Shown here one piece after another: positions 42,161 to 51,010 of a stretch of 64,000 nt of DNA. This DNA is from Candidatus Dormiibacterota bacterium (GTDB lineage: Bacteria > Chloroflexota > Dormibacteria > Dormibacterales > Dormibacteraceae), in the NCBI GenBank assembly GCA_003169845.1, contig PNAG01000011.1:360075-424074 (forward strand), read 5' to 3'. A program made the translations under genes and the position numbers. The stretch's first letter is position 1. Each line of letters starts with the position of its first letter. The notes below the pieces were generated by a model that had not been told where the DNA came from, did no database searches, and saw only the letters and a program-made list of their open reading frames with translations.

Positions 42161-43237
42161 TCATAGGCGGTAGAGATCCCGCGCGTTGTTCATCAACACA
42201 TCTCGTCTCTGAGCGTCCGATAGGACACTCAGCAGCAAATTCACGCCCTCGTCCGGCCCATAGTTGTGCGGATAGTCGCTGCTGAACATCAACAAGCTGC
42301 CGGAGCCAATCTGATCGACGACTCGCCTGAGCTGCGCAAGGTCGTCGGGAGGCGCGTCGACTGGCTGGACCGTAGCTCTAAAGTGACGACGGATATATGT
42401 CGACGGCAACTCGCGAACCCACGGCACTTCACGACGAAAGCCTTTCCATTCCTTATCAAGGCGCCACATTAGCGCGGGAAGCCACGTGAAACCACTCTCC
42501 AGCAGGACGACTTTCAAATCCGGAAACCGCTCAAATACGCCTTCAGCGATGAGGCTGAGGACCTGGGACTGGAAGATTTGGCTCATTCCGATGTACTCGT
42601 CGATGTAGAGGCTCGGCCACCCGCTCGAAGTCGGCGCAGTCACCGTCAATCCGCCAAAGTGAAGGCCGATTGGAAAGCCGCATTCCGCAGCTGCATCATA
42701 GATAGGAAAGTACTGTCGCTTTCCGTAAGGAACCTCGGAGTGCACAGGAAGTAGAACCTGGACGAATCCAAGCTCCCCCTTCCGCATCGCCCACTTTCGG
42801 ATCTCAATAGCTGCCTCACCCGGATCCTGGGTGGCTATAACAACGCTGGCCCTCAATTTGCTGCCCTCTGCCTCGTCACTTAGCCAGCGATCGGCGAGCC
42901 ACTGGTTGGTTGCGCTCGCGAGACTTACGGCCAGATCGCGGTTCTGCAATGCCTCAAGGCCCATGTAACAGTTCAGGATCGCGTGTGCAACGTCGGCGCG
43001 GCTAAGAAACAATTGCTTGACTTGCTCGACGCGGGTCTCCTCCGGGTTACCGTCAAGAATTGGCGGGTAGCAGTGGTCGAGTGCTTCTCGGAACTTGAAA
43101 CCGCCGAAACCGACGAACTCTTGCCAGTGCCGAGGAAGATACTGTGCTAAGGCGGCGGTGTCGGGCGCTGCACAATGAATGTCGCAGTCGACCTTCAACT
43201 CAAGTTCGGTCTGGACAGCATTGGGGCGAGACATCAC
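42161..43237 (-). CDS. PF04909 amidohydrolase (ACMSD-like TIM barrel), copy 1
   Basis: 358 aa. Metal-dependent TIM-barrel hydrolase/decarboxylase. VDCDIHCA carries the DxH metal pair, GLHFGGL a metal His and LMFSSDYPHNYGPDE the catalytic Asp. Related proteins hydrolyse or decarboxylate small ring compounds. It overlaps the next copy upstream by 4 nt (ATGA). It shares layout and about one-third of residues with copy 2, indicating duplication. Confidence 0.87.
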   Translation of the reverse strand: MMSRPNAVQTELELKVDCDIHCAAPDTAALAQYLPRHWQEFVGFGGFKFREALDHCYPPILDGNPEETRVEQVKQLFLSRADVAHAILNCYMGLEALQNRDLAVSLASATNQWLADRWLSDEAEGSKLRASVVIATQDPGEAAIEIRKWAMRKGELGFVQVLLPVHSEVPYGKRQYFPIYDAAAECGFPIGLHFGGLTVTAPTSSGWPSLYIDEYIGMSQIFQSQVLSLIAEGVFERFPDLKVVLLESGFTWLPALMWRLDKEWKGFRREVPWVRELPSTYIRRHFRATVQPVDAPPDDLAQLRRVVDQIGSGSLLMFSSDYPHNYGPDEGVNLLLSVLSDAQRRDVLMNNARDLYRL

Positions 43238-44388
43238 GCTCCATCCAGGCCTGCGAACCGATAGAGACTGACAGCATCGGACGACATGATCTGCCGCCGG
43301 AGTCCGGAGGCAATGTCGCTTGGCAGCGCGCGATCCGGCGCATCGAAGTCCCAGTGCGGATAGTCGGTTGAAAAAAGGAGTCTCCCGTTCATGTCTAATG
43401 CGTCCAAGATCTCGCGAAACTGCTCAGGCCTTTCGGGCTCTTCGATCGGCTGAGTTGTGAACGAGAAGTGGTGGCGCACGTACCATGACGGTTCTTGCTT
43501 TAGGTCAGGAACTTCCTCGCCCAGGATTCGCCAAGCACGATCCATCCTCCAGCAGAGGGAGGGCACCCACGCGAATCCGCCTTCGATCAGAACAAACTGC
43601 AATCTTGGAATCTCGTCGAAGACGCCGCTGAAAACCAGGCTGCTGAGCTGAGCCGCGAATGCCTGTGGATGACCGGCGTGAACTTCAAAATAGTAGGATG
43701 GCCAACCGGCGCCAGTTAGCGGTTGGCCGGCGATGCCTCCGACATGTACGCCAATAGGGAGGCCAGCTTCCGCGGCCGCCTTATATACTCGCCAAAATCG
43801 GCGATTGCCCAGGAGATCAACATTTCGCAATGTGACTAGAACCTGGACGAATCTAGGATGATGCGCCAGCCGCCGAATTTCGTCCTCGGCTTGGTCGGCG
43901 TCATTGATCGGAACGACGATGGCGGACACGAGGCGCGGCTCGGCGTCGAGCCATTCTGCCAGCGTCCAATCGTTGATGGCTCGCGTGAGAGCAGCGCCAT
44001 AGTCCCCAGGCTGGACCGAGAGCTGCGCGACATTCCCCGAATTCAGGATCGCAATTCGAACGTTCCATCGATCGAGCAACTGTTCCCTCAGGAAGTCGAG
44101 GTCGCTGCCCGCTGGCAAGCCCGACGATGGCATCGCGTCAACCCGAGAGTTCGAGCGCCTGGGTCGTGTTACGTAATATCCCGGCTCAGACAAGCGCCGT
44201 AATCCAATGCGGCGATGATAAGTCTGCCATCTGGGAGGGAGGTACTCGAGCAGCTTCTCGGTCGATGACAGGTAGTGGTGGACGTCACAATCAATAATCG
44301 CGGGAGTGGAGGCCTGGCGCAGAGGTTTGGCGCTGGCGGTGACAACTCTATCCACTAGATGCGTCCAAAATAGAGCGGCGCTTCTCAC
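43234..44388 (-). CDS. PF04909 amidohydrolase (ACMSD-like TIM barrel), copy 2
   Basis: 384 aa. AIIDCDVHHYLSSTEKLLEY (DxH), GVHVGGIAG, and LLFSTDYPHWDFDAPD match copy 1 and the family. The first about 27 residues are unlike relatives, so the true start may be an internal GTG. It lies 27 nt downstream of the Rieske gene in the hyuA-hyuB operon. The two copies may form a heteromer or act on successive intermediates; this is inference. Confidence 0.86.
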   Translation of the reverse strand: MRSAALFWTHLVDRVVTASAKPLRQASTPAIIDCDVHHYLSSTEKLLEYLPPRWQTYHRRIGLRRLSEPGYYVTRPRRSNSRVDAMPSSGLPAGSDLDFLREQLLDRWNVRIAILNSGNVAQLSVQPGDYGAALTRAINDWTLAEWLDAEPRLVSAIVVPINDADQAEDEIRRLAHHPRFVQVLVTLRNVDLLGNRRFWRVYKAAAEAGLPIGVHVGGIAGQPLTGAGWPSYYFEVHAGHPQAFAAQLSSLVFSGVFDEIPRLQFVLIEGGFAWVPSLCWRMDRAWRILGEEVPDLKQEPSWYVRHHFSFTTQPIEEPERPEQFREILDALDMNGRLLFSTDYPHWDFDAPDRALPSDIASGLRRQIMSSDAVSLYRFAGLDGA

Positions 44389-44415
44389 ATGTGAGGTTTT
44401 GCGGAATCGCTCCTC

Positions 44416-44865
44416 TCACTCGGCGACCTCTACTACGATGAACTCACGTTCAACCGTGGCCGGGTACGCCTCTGCCCTATATGGTCCCTTCATCATCGAA
44501 GATGACCGTGTTTCGGGCCTCGTCGCCTCAATTTCCCTTTCGACCAGGACAGTGTAGGGTCGAACGCGGGTGCGCTTGGGATCGAACCAAGACTGCCCGG
44601 TCTTGAGGTCGAACTCCCATCCATGCCATGGGCACTGTAGGAATTTCCTTGAGTCGTTGTACTCGTATACCCCTGGCCCAGACGAGTCGAGAGATGAATA
44701 AACGTCCCCTTCACACAGCGGACCGCCCTGATGAGGACACACATTGCGAAGAGCAAAGAACTCTCCAGCAATGTTGAACACGCCAATCAGCCGGCCAGCC
44801 ACACTAACAACGCGTCGAGCGCCATCCGGAATCTCGTCCACCGGCGCAACTCGATACCATCCCAT
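44416..44865 (-). CDS. Rieske-type [2Fe-2S] ferredoxin
   Basis: 149 aa. Cluster ligands CPH (Cys43, His45) and CPWH (Cys78, His81) are present; the 32 residues between are about twice the common 15-17 and hold an extra loop (VYSSLDSSGPGVYEYND). GWEFDLKTGQSWFDPKRTRV is the normal continuation. A free-standing electron carrier; no oxygenase or reductase gene adjoins. The ATG at 44865 has no clear ribosome-binding site; an alternative ATG at 44919 lies within hyuB. Confidence 0.85.
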   Translation of the reverse strand: MGWYRVAPVDEIPDGARRVVSVAGRLIGVFNIAGEFFALRNVCPHQGGPLCEGDVYSSLDSSGPGVYEYNDSRKFLQCPWHGWEFDLKTGQSWFDPKRTRVRPYTVLVEREIEATRPETRSSSMMKGPYRAEAYPATVEREFIVVEVAE

Positions 44866-44879
44866 GGTTATTTGAGAAT

Positions 44880-46649
44880 CTAGCCCCTGGACTGAACTGA
44901 AAGGCTCTTGGCGGCCCACAATCGCTTACGCAGTCGTCCTGTTGCGACTGTGTCAACTTGCAGCGTAATTGGATCGATCACGACACCGTATTCACGCTCG
45001 GCGTGTGAGACCGACAGCTTCTCGTTCCATACGTCGGCTTGCACGGATGCCGCGTTGCGCTCCAACGGGTCTCCCCAACCGCCGCCCCCAGCTGTCGTGT
45101 GTAACAGCACGGCATTCTGCTCAATGCTTCGAGCGCCCATCGTCGGGAGGAGCACCCGATCGTCTCCTTGAACCAAAACATATGAGGATGGCGTTCCTGG
45201 CCGACCACCCGCGAGTGGGTAAGGTAGAAATCGTCGTTTGTCAGAACGGAACTGGAGCACCGCATCCGGAGCGAGATTTCGTATGTTCCGATTGATTGCC
45301 AGGGCACCACGGTACTTACCAGCTCCGCAGGCGTCAGTTGCAAACCCGTATTCCTCGATCCTGATTGGCAAGCTGGCCTCGATGATCTCAATGGGGGTGT
45401 TTGCCTGGTTTGCCATTGGATGAGGTACGGCCTCGGGCGCATCTCCAGATGGCCGACCGCCGCGCGAACCGGCCAGCGAGTCAACGTAGACGAAGGGCCG
45501 GTAATCCGCAGTGAATCCACCGAAGCTCATCGTGCTACAACCACCTTCTCCGTCAGCAGGAACGCGCTCTGGAACGACCTGAGCCAGGGCGCCCAAGACA
45601 GCGTCCATCACGCGGAAGCCGACGATCCCGCGTGCTCCGCAAGGCGCCCCAGGTCGGGGGTGGACCAGAGTGCCCTCTGCGGCTACCACGTCAATCACCC
45701 TGAAGTAGCCGGCGGCGTTGGGTAGATCAGCACCCAATGCGAGCCTGATCGCGCCGTACACAGCAGATTTTGTGTAAGTCAGTGGACTATTGATTCCGGC
45801 CTTGACCTGCGCCGAGGTCTTTGGAAAGGTGACCGTCACCCGCTCTCCCTCAATCGTCACGACCACATGCAAGACCAGCGGCTCACCGTCTGCGACCGCA
45901 TCGCCGTCCAGGTAGTCCGTGAACTCGTAGGCGCCGTCTGGCCACGAAGCGATTTCGCTGCGAGCCAGCGCCTCACTGCTATCGAGAAAGGCTGCGGTGT
46001 ACTTGCGCACGGTCAACGCTCCGTACTTGGCCGCCAGCCGTTGGTAGTGCCGTTCGCCAATCTGAGCCGCGGCGATCTCAGCCCGCAAGTCACCGATTAC
46101 CGCGACTGGGACTCGCACGTTCTTTTCGATAATTGCGAAGATCGCCTCATTGGGCACCCCGCGTTCGTACAGTTTCAGGGTCGGAAGGCACAGGCCTTCC
46201 TGGCACAGTTCTGTAGCTTCCGTCGACATGCTGCCGGGCACTCGTCCACCGACATCGGAGTGGTGGGCGACCACACACGAGAACGCCTCAAGCTCGTTGT
46301 CGACAAAGATCGGTTTGATCACGTAGATGTCAGGAAGGTGGATCCCGCCCGACCCGTACGGGTCGTTCAGGATGAAGACGTCTCCGGGATAGATTGAGTT
46401 GGCATAAGCCGCAAGAATGCATTTGACTGGATCGGGGAACGATCCAAGATGAACGACCGTTGTAAGCCCTTGAGCGATCATCTGGCCCTCGCGATCGCAC
46501 AAGGCAGTTGCGAAGTCCAGCACGTCCCGCACGATGGTCGAGTACCCGGTTCGCGTAATGGTCAAGGCCATCTCGTCAACAATCGAGTCGAGACCGTTCT
46601 GGAGAACCTCGTAGGTGATTGGATCGAGCAGCTTCACATTCAGCGCCAT
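44880..46649 (-). CDS. hyuB: hydantoinase B/oxoprolinase-family subunit
   Basis: 589 aa. HyuB-type subunit that hydrolyses the phosphorylated ring intermediate. Begins DPITYEVLQNGLDSIVDEMA and has GDVFILNDPYGSGGIHLPD, VAHHSDVGGRVPGSMSTEA and AGGGGWGDPLERN. Its start overlaps hyuA by 10 nt. The last 40 residues are duplicated as a remnant at 41934-42086. The HyuA-HyuB pair catalyses ATP-dependent opening of hydantoin, oxoproline or lactam rings; which one cannot be read from sequence. Confidence 0.93.
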   Translation of the reverse strand: MALNVKLLDPITYEVLQNGLDSIVDEMALTITRTGYSTIVRDVLDFATALCDREGQMIAQGLTTVVHLGSFPDPVKCILAAYANSIYPGDVFILNDPYGSGGIHLPDIYVIKPIFVDNELEAFSCVVAHHSDVGGRVPGSMSTEATELCQEGLCLPTLKLYERGVPNEAIFAIIEKNVRVPVAVIGDLRAEIAAAQIGERHYQRLAAKYGALTVRKYTAAFLDSSEALARSEIASWPDGAYEFTDYLDGDAVADGEPLVLHVVVTIEGERVTVTFPKTSAQVKAGINSPLTYTKSAVYGAIRLALGADLPNAAGYFRVIDVVAAEGTLVHPRPGAPCGARGIVGFRVMDAVLGALAQVVPERVPADGEGGCSTMSFGGFTADYRPFVYVDSLAGSRGGRPSGDAPEAVPHPMANQANTPIEIIEASLPIRIEEYGFATDACGAGKYRGALAINRNIRNLAPDAVLQFRSDKRRFLPYPLAGGRPGTPSSYVLVQGDDRVLLPTMGARSIEQNAVLLHTTAGGGGWGDPLERNAASVQADVWNEKLSVSHAEREYGVVIDPITLQVDTVATGRLRKRLWAAKSLSVQSRG

Positions 46650-48781
46650 CCGTTACTTTGCCCCTTGTCTACCGGTTGGACCTCAATGACCATGTTGTTC
46701 CAGTCATCAAGTCGGACGCCACAGCCCGGCGGCACAACTGTCGTCGTGTCGTACTCCTCGACGATGACAGGACCCTGTCGCGACTCCCCGCTCAGCTGAG
46801 AACGGGTCAACACAGGCGCAGACACCGCGCCATGGTCAGAACCGAAGTAAACGCGCCGATCGGCAGGCTGGGTCTTCTTGCCTGACACCTGCTGCGAGCC
46901 GTTTACGGCCTTGCCGACTAGTGCCCGCGCGATGAGACGTAGATTCACGATTTCGGTGGGTTCGAGTCCGGCACGATGGCCGTAAGTGCGTTCGTGCTCC
47001 TGCCCGAAGGCTTCGCTGAGCTCTGCGAGGTCCTGTCGGGTTAGCGCTCCTGCCGGTACAGGAATCGTCAGCTCGTAGGTCTGACCCACATACCGTAGGT
47101 CGGCGAAGCGGTTGATCGCATGCTGCTCTGCCTTCGAAGCATCGCGAGTCAGAACTTCCCGAGCGCGGTTTTCCAGTTGCTGGAACACCTCGGAGACACC
47201 CGACGGCTCGAGGTCAACAGTTGATGCAAGGTACGTCTGAACACAGTGGTACTCCATGTCCGCCTCCAGGAGGCCAACAGCCGAAAGCAGACCAGGAGAT
47301 GGAGGCACGATAACCATCTTCATTTCGAGAGCCCGGGCCAACTCAACCGCGTGAATGGGGCCGCTTCCACCGAAGGCCAGCAGCGCAAAGTCGCGCGGGT
47401 CGCGGCCACGATGCGTGGATATGGCCTTGATCGCCCGAATCATGCTTTCGTTGGCCACCGTGTAAATGCCGCGGGCCGCGTCTAGCAAAGTGAGCCCTAA
47501 TGGCAATGCCACTCGCTCGCTGATTGCTTTTTCAGCGAGATCTGTGCGGACTTTGATAGCACCCCCGGCAAGGGAGTTTGGGTTGATGAAACCAAGCACT
47601 ACATTTGCGTCGGTGACCGTAGGATCTTCCCCTCCGGCTCCGTAACACACCGGTCCGGGAACGGCACCGGCGCTTCGGGGACCGACTTTGAGGAACGCGC
47701 CCCGATCCAGCCACGCCAGGCTTCCTCCGCCGGCACCAACCTCGGCGATGTCAAGCACTGGAAAGTTCAGCGCATAGCCGCGCCCTCTGATCAGCCGACT
47801 GGCCAGGGAAGGACCGCCGCCGACCTCGGTTTCTGTGCTGCGGCTGAACTCGCCGTTTTCGATCATCGACGCCTTCGCAGTCGTGCCGCCCATGTCGAAC
47901 GCGATGACGTTATTGAAGCCGGCGCGTTGCGCGATCCGGTGAGCGCCTATCACGCCGGCTGCAGGGCCGGATTCAACAATGGCGACCGGGCGCTCGCGTG
48001 TCTCCTCTGCAGACATGATTCCGCCATTTGATTGCATCGTCAGCAGGCGAGCGCTGATCTGCATTGCGTTGAGTTGCTCTTGCAGTGACGCGAAATATTC
48101 CTTAACGAGAGGTCCGATGTAAGCGTTGATGACCGTCGTGCTGGTGCGTTCGTATTCCCGTATTTCAGGGAGGATGTCGGCCGAAATGGATAGATGTATG
48201 CCTGGTAGGTGATCACGAAGGATTTCACCAACCCGACGCTCATGTCGCGGATTCTGATAGGAGTGCAGCAGCACAACTGCAACTGCTTCAACCCCGTCGC
48301 CTCTGAGGCGATCAACGGCGGCGACCACACTTGCTTCATCAAGCGGAACGACAACCTCGCCCTTTGCGCCGATGCGCTCATCGACCTCAAGGCGTAGCCG
48401 ACGCTCTACCAATGGCGGCGGTGGCGTGTAGAACAGGTTGTAGAGATCTGGAATCCGACCCCGGCGAAACTCCAACACGTCTCGGAAGCCGCGCGTGGTC
48501 AGGAGTGCGGTCTTTGCCCCTTTGTGTTCGATGATCGCATTCGTCGCAACGGTGGTGGCGTGAATGATTTCCTGGACGTCCTGTGGCGACAAGTTGTTCT
48601 CAGCCAGCAGCTCCCGCAAGCCGTTCGCTATTCCTAGCGCAAAGTTCGGGGGGGTCGATGACACCTTCTTTGTCAGGCATAAGCCATTTGATTCAACAAC
48701 GACGATGTCTGTGAAGGTGCCCCCGATATCCACCCCGACACGGCACTTGCCGTCCACTGGCCCGGTCACCCTTTCATCCAC
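46640..48781 (-). CDS. hyuA: hydantoinase A/oxoprolinase-family ATPase subunit
   Basis: 713 aa. ASKHA-type ATPase: phosphate-1 RVGVDIGGTFTDIVVVES, IHATTVATNAIIEHKGAKTA, phosphate-2 region NVIAFDMGGTTAKASMIENG, and adenosine motif LLAFGGSGPIHAVELARALE. It phosphorylates the ring carbonyl for HyuB. GTG start at 48781, 12 nt after an unrelated putative DNA-binding gene. Both subunits are full length. Confidence 0.94.
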   Translation of the reverse strand: MDERVTGPVDGKCRVGVDIGGTFTDIVVVESNGLCLTKKVSSTPPNFALGIANGLRELLAENNLSPQDVQEIIHATTVATNAIIEHKGAKTALLTTRGFRDVLEFRRGRIPDLYNLFYTPPPPLVERRLRLEVDERIGAKGEVVVPLDEASVVAAVDRLRGDGVEAVAVVLLHSYQNPRHERRVGEILRDHLPGIHLSISADILPEIREYERTSTTVINAYIGPLVKEYFASLQEQLNAMQISARLLTMQSNGGIMSAEETRERPVAIVESGPAAGVIGAHRIAQRAGFNNVIAFDMGGTTAKASMIENGEFSRSTETEVGGGPSLASRLIRGRGYALNFPVLDIAEVGAGGGSLAWLDRGAFLKVGPRSAGAVPGPVCYGAGGEDPTVTDANVVLGFINPNSLAGGAIKVRTDLAEKAISERVALPLGLTLLDAARGIYTVANESMIRAIKAISTHRGRDPRDFALLAFGGSGPIHAVELARALEMKMVIVPPSPGLLSAVGLLEADMEYHCVQTYLASTVDLEPSGVSEVFQQLENRAREVLTRDASKAEQHAINRFADLRYVGQTYELTIPVPAGALTRQDLAELSEAFGQEHERTYGHRAGLEPTEIVNLRLIARALVGKAVNGSQQVSGKKTQPADRRVYFGSDHGAVSAPVLTRSQLSGESRQGPVIVEEYDTTTVVPPGCGVRLDDWNNMVIEVQPVDKGQSNGWR

Positions 48782-48793
48782 ACGGTCGAGGCA

Positions 48794-49987
48794 CTATGCA
48801 TGGGGATTGGCGACCACATGTCCGGAACTCCGGACATCTCCGAAGAACTGACCGGTACCCTCGCTGGGCCCGCTGGAGGGAAGGAGATTGGGGTCAGCCG
48901 AAACCCTCCGGATCTTGCCTTTAGTGCCAATCGCGCCCGATTCGAGATGCTGGGTCGTCGATCCGCTTGGTTTCTCGGCGAACGCCGCATGCCGGGTCGA
49001 CCATGCGATCAGCAGCTCCCCTAGCCAGCTGACCGCCTGGGGCAGATCGGCGAGTTGCTCAGACTCGGCATCGGACATGTTTCGCAGTACGTCGACAGCA
49101 GACGCTTGACGCGCGAGCAGGGCCACGACATCAATCAGACTCGGTGAATCGACGGGGATGGCAGGGTCAGGCTGCGTGTCTCGATCGGACAACAGACGCA
49201 GATTGGAACGTGTGGGCCTGGAGATTGAGGCAGACGCTTTAGAAATCGCCGCCCGAGCACGCGCCCGCGCGACAACATCGCGTACGACACCGTCAATATG
49301 CCCGCCGACAGTCTCGGGCCGCTCGCCGCCAACCTGCCGGCGGAGCTCGTCGACAACCTCGCCCAACAGCGGCTTGATCTGGTTTGCGGCGAGTGCCGAG
49401 ATCGGGGGAATTCGCTGGCTGGGTGCTGCGAGTCTGAGAGCTCGAATAACGCGGGCCTGATCCAAAAGTTCATAGGAGCGGCTCCTGCTCAGGCTGAACT
49501 CCAATCGAACGTATTGCTCCCACGACCGATGCCTGAGTGGAACCCAGGCGCGTTGCTCATGGGCTTCGAGCAGGAGCAGTGGAAATTCACCAAGGCGATC
49601 CCTGATTCGAGCGGTGAGGTCTTTGGCGGCGGCTTCGGAAATCTGCCAGCCCCTGGTTACGTGGGGCTCGCCCGACGTAAGTGACCACGTGAAGTTCGAC
49701 GCGTCTTCACAGCAGGCCACCAGGTCGTGATCTAGCGGCTCCTCAGTAGCTTGGTAGGAAAAGAGTTGTTCTTGTGAGGCGAAGATGTGCTCGAGCGCCG
49801 CGGTCAGGAACATTCCCCGCCTGACTCCGGGTACGAGCGAATGGAGACTTCTGTCCAGTTCCGGCGAGACAACATCCTCGCCGCGCTCAATCGCTTCCTC
49901 GACTGCATTCAGGCATCCGTCGAGTTGCTTGCGCTTGACGAGGTACCCCTGTCTTGCGACGCCGCAGCTTGTTATAGCCATGTTCAT
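48794..49987 (-). CDS. unrecognised protein with putative DNA-binding segment
   Basis: 397 aa, no family assigned. The middle part HRSWEQYVRLEFSLSRSRSY then ELLDQARVIRALR resembles a sequence element found in predicted DNA-binding proteins of actinobacterial plasmids and phages. An Arg/Ala helix (VVARARARAAISKASASIS) follows and the C-terminus is low complexity. It is divergent from the GntR gene; a TACGGCCAAA motif overlaps its ATG. It reads into hyuA with a 12-nt gap, so it may be a regulator of, or a passenger in, the hyu operon. Confidence 0.6.
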   Translation of the reverse strand: MNMAITSCGVARQGYLVKRKQLDGCLNAVEEAIERGEDVVSPELDRSLHSLVPGVRRGMFLTAALEHIFASQEQLFSYQATEEPLDHDLVACCEDASNFTWSLTSGEPHVTRGWQISEAAAKDLTARIRDRLGEFPLLLLEAHEQRAWVPLRHRSWEQYVRLEFSLSRSRSYELLDQARVIRALRLAAPSQRIPPISALAANQIKPLLGEVVDELRRQVGGERPETVGGHIDGVVRDVVARARARAAISKASASISRPTRSNLRLLSDRDTQPDPAIPVDSPSLIDVVALLARQASAVDVLRNMSDAESEQLADLPQAVSWLGELLIAWSTRHAAFAEKPSGSTTQHLESGAIGTKGKIRRVSADPNLLPSSGPSEGTGQFFGDVRSSGHVVANPHA

Positions 49988-49998
49988 ACGGCCAAAGT
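49981..49998. promoter_or_regulatory. candidate GntR operator 1
   Basis: TGTTCATACGGCCAAAGT matches operator 2 at 14 of 18 positions. It overlaps the start codon of the divergent 397-aa gene. Confidence 0.45.
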
Positions 49999-50089
49999 CG
50001 CCATATTGTCCCTGCCAATTCGCCCGATGTCAAGGTTCGAACGAGATATAGCCGACCCTCCATGCCCCTCGCCATGGTCGTGCGGCGAC

Positions 50090-50107
50090 AGTTTGTACGG
50101 CCAAACT
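50090..50107. promoter_or_regulatory. candidate GntR operator 2
   Basis: AGTTTG-TACGGC-CAAACT is a perfect 6-bp inverted repeat with a 6-bp centre, ending 19 bp before the -10 box of the GntR gene. It shares TACGGCCAAA with operator 1. Confidence 0.5.
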
Positions 50108-50126
50108 TACTAACAGGAATGACCTT

Positions 50127-50132
50127 TATACT
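50127..50132 (+). promoter_or_regulatory. -10 box of leaderless GntR gene
   Basis: TATACT, a near-consensus -10, 7 nt before GTG 50140. It sets the start of the regulator downstream of the earlier in-frame ATG codons. Confidence 0.5.
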
Positions 50133-50139
50133 CCGGAAC

Positions 50140-50952
50140 GTGCGCGTCAAGCGGCGGGATGGCGCCGACCAGCCCCGCACCGTGCCTGCTTACATGCAGA
50201 TCACCGACTACCTCCGCAAGAAACTCTCCGATACCCCTACTGCGGAACAAGTCCGACTGCCAACTGAAGCCGAGCTCATGAAGACGTTTGGCGTGAGCCG
50301 GCAGACTGCCCGACGCGCATACGCGGATCTGGTCGCTGATGGTTTGGTGCAACGGTCGCCAGGCAAAGGCAGCTTCCCGGCGCGCACACATAGATACCTG
50401 ATGTCTGTTGGTTCGCTTGACGATTTGTTAGCACCGTCGGAGGAAAGAGAATTCCATGTGATCACCCCACTGACGGGCATGAGGAGCTCCACCGCCGCAA
50501 CCCAGTTGGGCCTCCCGGATGACGAGGTCGGCTTTGTTGCGTACTGCCAGGTCCACGACGGAGTTCCGTTCGGTCTCGTCCGGATGTTTCTACCACCCCC
50601 GGTCGCTGCGACGCTCGCCGACCAGGACTTTCTGCATACGAAGGGTGGGGTGGGCAAGGAGTCAGTGATCGCAATCGTGAACCGGAAGCTGCAGTTCCCG
50701 ATTGCCATGGCCAAGCAACTCATCGCCGCCATTGCCGCGCCAGCTGACGTTGCGGAAACCATTGGATGTGAAGCCGGTCAGCCGATTCTCAAGACTGAGT
50801 TTCTTTTCTTTGACACGGATGCCAGACCGGTTCAGCTAAACATCAACTACTACCACCCCGAGCTGTATGAGTACCGCACCCAGCTGCACCGGCGCCCAAA
50901 ATTCGCGGTCGAATATCCAGTGCGTGCGCTCCCGAAAAGTGAAGGCTACTGA
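50140..50952 (+). CDS. GntR-family transcriptional regulator with UTRA domain
   Basis: 270 aa from the GTG at 50140. The winged helix occupies about 12-85 with VRLPTEAELMKTFGVSRQTA and RRAYADLVADGLVQRSPGKG, the GntR consensus. The rest is a HutC/UTRA ligand-binding domain (VITPLTGMRSSTAATQLGLP, NINYYHPELYEYRTQL). HutC-type regulators bind small carboxylates or amino-acid derivatives and release DNA. Two candidate operators lie just upstream, so it probably controls itself and the divergent unit into hyuA. Confidence 0.9.
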   Translation: MRVKRRDGADQPRTVPAYMQITDYLRKKLSDTPTAEQVRLPTEAELMKTFGVSRQTARRAYADLVADGLVQRSPGKGSFPARTHRYLMSVGSLDDLLAPSEEREFHVITPLTGMRSSTAATQLGLPDDEVGFVAYCQVHDGVPFGLVRMFLPPPVAATLADQDFLHTKGGVGKESVIAIVNRKLQFPIAMAKQLIAAIAAPADVAETIGCEAGQPILKTEFLFFDTDARPVQLNINYYHPELYEYRTQLHRRPKFAVEYPVRALPKSEGY

Positions 50953-51010
50953 CCAGAAAGTCTCCGCCATCGCGTTCCGGTCGAGTTCGTCAGACGTATC
51001 CAGGCCCTTG

